Shown here: piece by piece, positions 61,671 through 64,000 of the stretch
How the letters are laid out: every line of letters begins with the position of its first letter
How positions within the stretch are numbered: the stretch's first letter is position 1
From: Candidatus Poribacteria bacterium
GTDB lineage: Bacteria; Poribacteria; WGA-4E; WGA-3G
NCBI GenBank assembly: GCA_003635315.1
Contig: PYJD01000021.1
Location: forward strand, 1 to 64,000
Length of the DNA: 64,000 nt
Direction: 5' to 3'
Translations under genes and position numbers: made by a program
Notes under the pieces: generated by a model
Databases searched by the model: none
Told to the model about the DNA's origin: nothing
The model's input: the letters and a program-made list of their open reading frames with translations, nothing else

Positions 61671-64000
61671 ATGTTTAAATATATAAAAACACATAAAAAA
61701 GCTCGAATTTTTCTTGGTATCCCTGCAATAGCACTCTTGCTTTTCTTGATTTTACATTTATGTTTCCCACTGCCCAAAGAAAAGTTACACCTCCCACCAT
61801 CTACAGTTGTACTTGATAGGAATGGTGAATGGCTTCGTGCGTTTACTTCTGAAGATGAAATGTGGCGAATTACAGAAACCTCACTTGAGAATGTATCACC
61901 CCAATTCCAAACTGCCATGTTAACATACGAAGATAAATGGTTTTATCATCATTGGGGTATTAACCCAGTTTCACTTTTTGGAGCAATGGTTGACAACATA
62001 AAAACAGGTAGAATAGTACGCGGCGGCTCCACAATTACCATGCAATTAGCAAGACTCATGGAGCCAAAGGAACGAACTATTCCAAATAAAATCATAGAGA
62101 TGTTCCGCGCAATACAGTTGGAATTGACGTATAAAAAATCAGAGATACTAACATACTATTTCAATATGCTGCCTTATGGTGGAAACATTGTTGGTTCTGC
62201 TGCTGCCTCAAGACTTTATTTTAATAAACCCCAAAATGCTCTTAGTCTTGGGGAAGCCGCACTATTAGCTGCAATACCCAATTCTCCAGAAAGATTACGA
62301 CCAGACCGTTATCCAAAACGTGCGTTGAACGCAAAGAAAAAAGTCCTGCAACGCATGAGGGATGCTGGAAGAATCACCGAATATCAGATGGTAGAAGCCT
62401 TAAAGGAGCGGATACCTACAGAACGGTACACGCTTCCATTTAAAGCACCTCACCTTTCTCGTTTACTTGTCCAAAAACGATCTTCATATTTCTCTGAAAA
62501 TTCCAAAACTCCGTGGATTCATACAACAATTGACCACCGATATCAGGACATTGCTGAACGAATCCTCCGTGAAAGGTTACGACCTTTACAAGCACAAGGT
62601 ATTTCCACTGGAGCGGTAATCGTTATGGATACAAAAAGCCATGAAGTACTGGCAATGGTGGGATCACACGATTTTTTCCATGCTGAATATTCAGGACAAG
62701 TTAATGGAACACTTGCCATACGTTCCCCCGGTTCAACTTTGAAACCCTTTATCTATGCTCTCGCTATTGACAGAGGTTTAATTACCCCAGCGACTTTACT
62801 ATATGATGTTCCAGTTGACTATGTCGGATATAGTCCGGTGAATTTTGATGGAAAATACACCGGATATGTAACTGCACGAGATGCCTTAGCAAATTCACTC
62901 AATGTTCCCGCTGTCAATCTCTGTGCTAAAACCGGAAAGAATCAACTATATACTTTTCTACGTCGGGCAGGTATTTCTACATTCGACAATGAAAATAAAT
63001 ACGGACTTTCACTTGTACTTGGCGGATGTGGTGTTAATCTTCTGGAGTTAACAAACCTATACGCAGGATTAGCAAATATGGGTGTGTTTAATCCCTATAA
63101 AATACTAAAGAAAAATGAAATAGATAGTGATGCACAAAACAGACACAAGACTCAGCCTGTGCATACTGACTCATCTCCTACATCAGATTATCGATTATTA
63201 AAACCTGCGACCAGTTGGATAGTGACTGAGATGTTAACAACCCTAAAACGCCCCGACTACCCAGAAGTCTTTGAATTAACTGGCACCATGCCTAAAGTCG
63301 CTTGGAAAACAGGTACATCCTATGGACATAGAGATGCGTGGAGCATTGGCTATTCTCCTGACTTTACAATCGGTGTATGGATCGGTAATTTTAATGGAAC
63401 AGGTTCACCCATTCTAAGTGGCTCTGACACCGCAGCACCTATTCTCTTCTCACTTTTTACTGCACTTACTGGAGAAAAGACAAGTCAATGGTTTAGCAAA
63501 CCTGAGAAATTGGAAGAACGTCAAGTGTGTTCATTAAGTGGAAAACTTATCACACCACATTGTCCTACACATACAACAGATATGTATATCCCAAATATCT
63601 CACCTGTGGATAAATGTCACATTCATAAGAATATACAGATTGATATAACAACTGGGGAAAGGTTATGTTCATCATGCAGGACTGGAAGGAAATATATAGA
63701 CGAAACAATTGTTGTGTGGCCATCGGAAGTTGCTACCTGGCTAAATGCTGCAGGGTATGCTATTCCAGTATTACCAAATCATAATGCCAATTGCACACGT
63801 CTACTTACAGGAACACCGCCAATTATCCTATCCCCAACACGTGAAACTGTATATCACATTCGTTCCGGTATTCCTCCTGAATATCAAAAAATACGATTGT
63901 CAGCATCCGTTTCAGGCGACACACAAAATCTCTACTGGTTTTTAAATGGAGAGCTTATATCAAAAGGCGAAGCCGTTGAACCCGCATTTCTTACACCCGT
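61671..64000 (+). CDS. pbpC: Penicillin-binding protein 1C (3' end beyond the window)
   Basis: ATG 61671 starts a protein with an N-terminal TM helix (IFLGIPAIALLLFLILHLCF), a glycosyltransferase domain with EDKWFYHHWG (Glu87) and GGSTITMQLARL, and a transpeptidase domain with SPGSTLKPF (Ser355, Lys358) and KTGTSYG (546-550). It polymerises and cross-links peptidoglycan. The frame runs open to base 64000; the C-terminal BiPBP domain is only partly inside. It is the conserved partner of alpha-2-macroglobulin. Confidence 0.95.
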   Translation, partial: MFKYIKTHKKARIFLGIPAIALLLFLILHLCFPLPKEKLHLPPSTVVLDRNGEWLRAFTSEDEMWRITETSLENVSPQFQTAMLTYEDKWFYHHWGINPVSLFGAMVDNIKTGRIVRGGSTITMQLARLMEPKERTIPNKIIEMFRAIQLELTYKKSEILTYYFNMLPYGGNIVGSAAASRLYFNKPQNALSLGEAALLAAIPNSPERLRPDRYPKRALNAKKKVLQRMRDAGRITEYQMVEALKERIPTERYTLPFKAPHLSRLLVQKRSSYFSENSKTPWIHTTIDHRYQDIAERILRERLRPLQAQGISTGAVIVMDTKSHEVLAMVGSHDFFHAEYSGQVNGTLAIRSPGSTLKPFIYALAIDRGLITPATLLYDVPVDYVGYSPVNFDGKYTGYVTARDALANSLNVPAVNLCAKTGKNQLYTFLRRAGISTFDNENKYGLSLVLGGCGVNLLELTNLYAGLANMGVFNPYKILKKNEIDSDAQNRHKTQPVHTDSSPTSDYRLLKPATSWIVTEMLTTLKRPDYPEVFELTGTMPKVAWKTGTSYGHRDAWSIGYSPDFTIGVWIGNFNGTGSPILSGSDTAAPILFSLFTALTGEKTSQWFSKPEKLEERQVCSLSGKLITPHCPTHTTDMYIPNISPVDKCHIHKNIQIDITTGERLCSSCRTGRKYIDETIVVWPSEVATWLNAAGYAIPVLPNHNANCTRLLTGTPPIILSPTRETVYHIRSGIPPEYQKIRLSASVSGDTQNLYWFLNGELISKGEAVEPAFLTP

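Noticed and set aside
1-64000. CRISPR arrays
   Set aside because: No set of regularly spaced 25-40-base direct repeats was seen. The repeats found are inverted pairs or isolated copies.

Overview
The window is low-GC bacterial DNA (about 38-40 % by eye) from an uncultivated Gram-negative-type bacterium. Outer-membrane features support this: a YidC with a large periplasmic domain, an alpha-2-macroglobulin/PBP1C pair, and a predicted outer-membrane beta-barrel. Secreted LamG proteins with a recurring C-terminal Leu-x-Thr-Thr-Trp tag, a sulfatase, a mandelate-racemase-type dehydratase and an XPB-Bax1 pair together point to Candidatus Poribacteria or a close relative. That placement is inference at medium confidence.

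Bases 1-11,500 form an accessory, mobile-element-rich region. It holds a decayed IS630-family element with nested MITE-like repeats, an IS3-family element with a lost catalytic glutamate, and a frameshifted tyrosine-recombinase remnant. It also holds a DNA methyltransferase with a small winged-helix partner, a predicted type II restriction-modification pair, two GIY-YIG-type proteins and long stretches without genes.

The most striking finding is two genes that are each split by one in-frame UGA and are best read as selenoprotein genes. The first (11645-13243, +) resembles the animal selenoprotein N family, with the redox motif Ser-Cys-Sec-Gly. The second (33807-34919, -) is a secreted thioredoxin-like/TPR protein whose active site reads Trp-Sec-Gly-Tyr-Cys-Lys. 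Each UGA is followed at the expected distance by a stem-loop with the features of a bacterial SECIS. No selenocysteine machinery lies in the window.

Bases 14,600-23,600 encode secreted proteins: three LamG proteins, a 14-repeat WD40 protein and a ThuA-like protein. Four of them share the C-terminal tag. An AIM24 protein and a dehydratase/reductase pair that fits cis-3-hydroxy-L-proline breakdown lie among them.

Bases 23,600-53,200 are mostly housekeeping: tRNA-Leu, hflX, glutamate dehydrogenase, pdxJ, a pseudouridine synthase, the rnpA-yidD-yidC-jag-mnmE cluster without an adjacent rpmH, XPB-Bax1 helicase-nuclease, an ABC-F ATPase, a MarR/ferritin-like fusion, an ECF sigma factor and ftsY. 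Bases 53,500-64,000 carry a cytochrome P460-like lipoprotein next to a diheme cytochrome/beta-barrel fusion, then alpha-2-macroglobulin and pbpC, which runs off the right edge.
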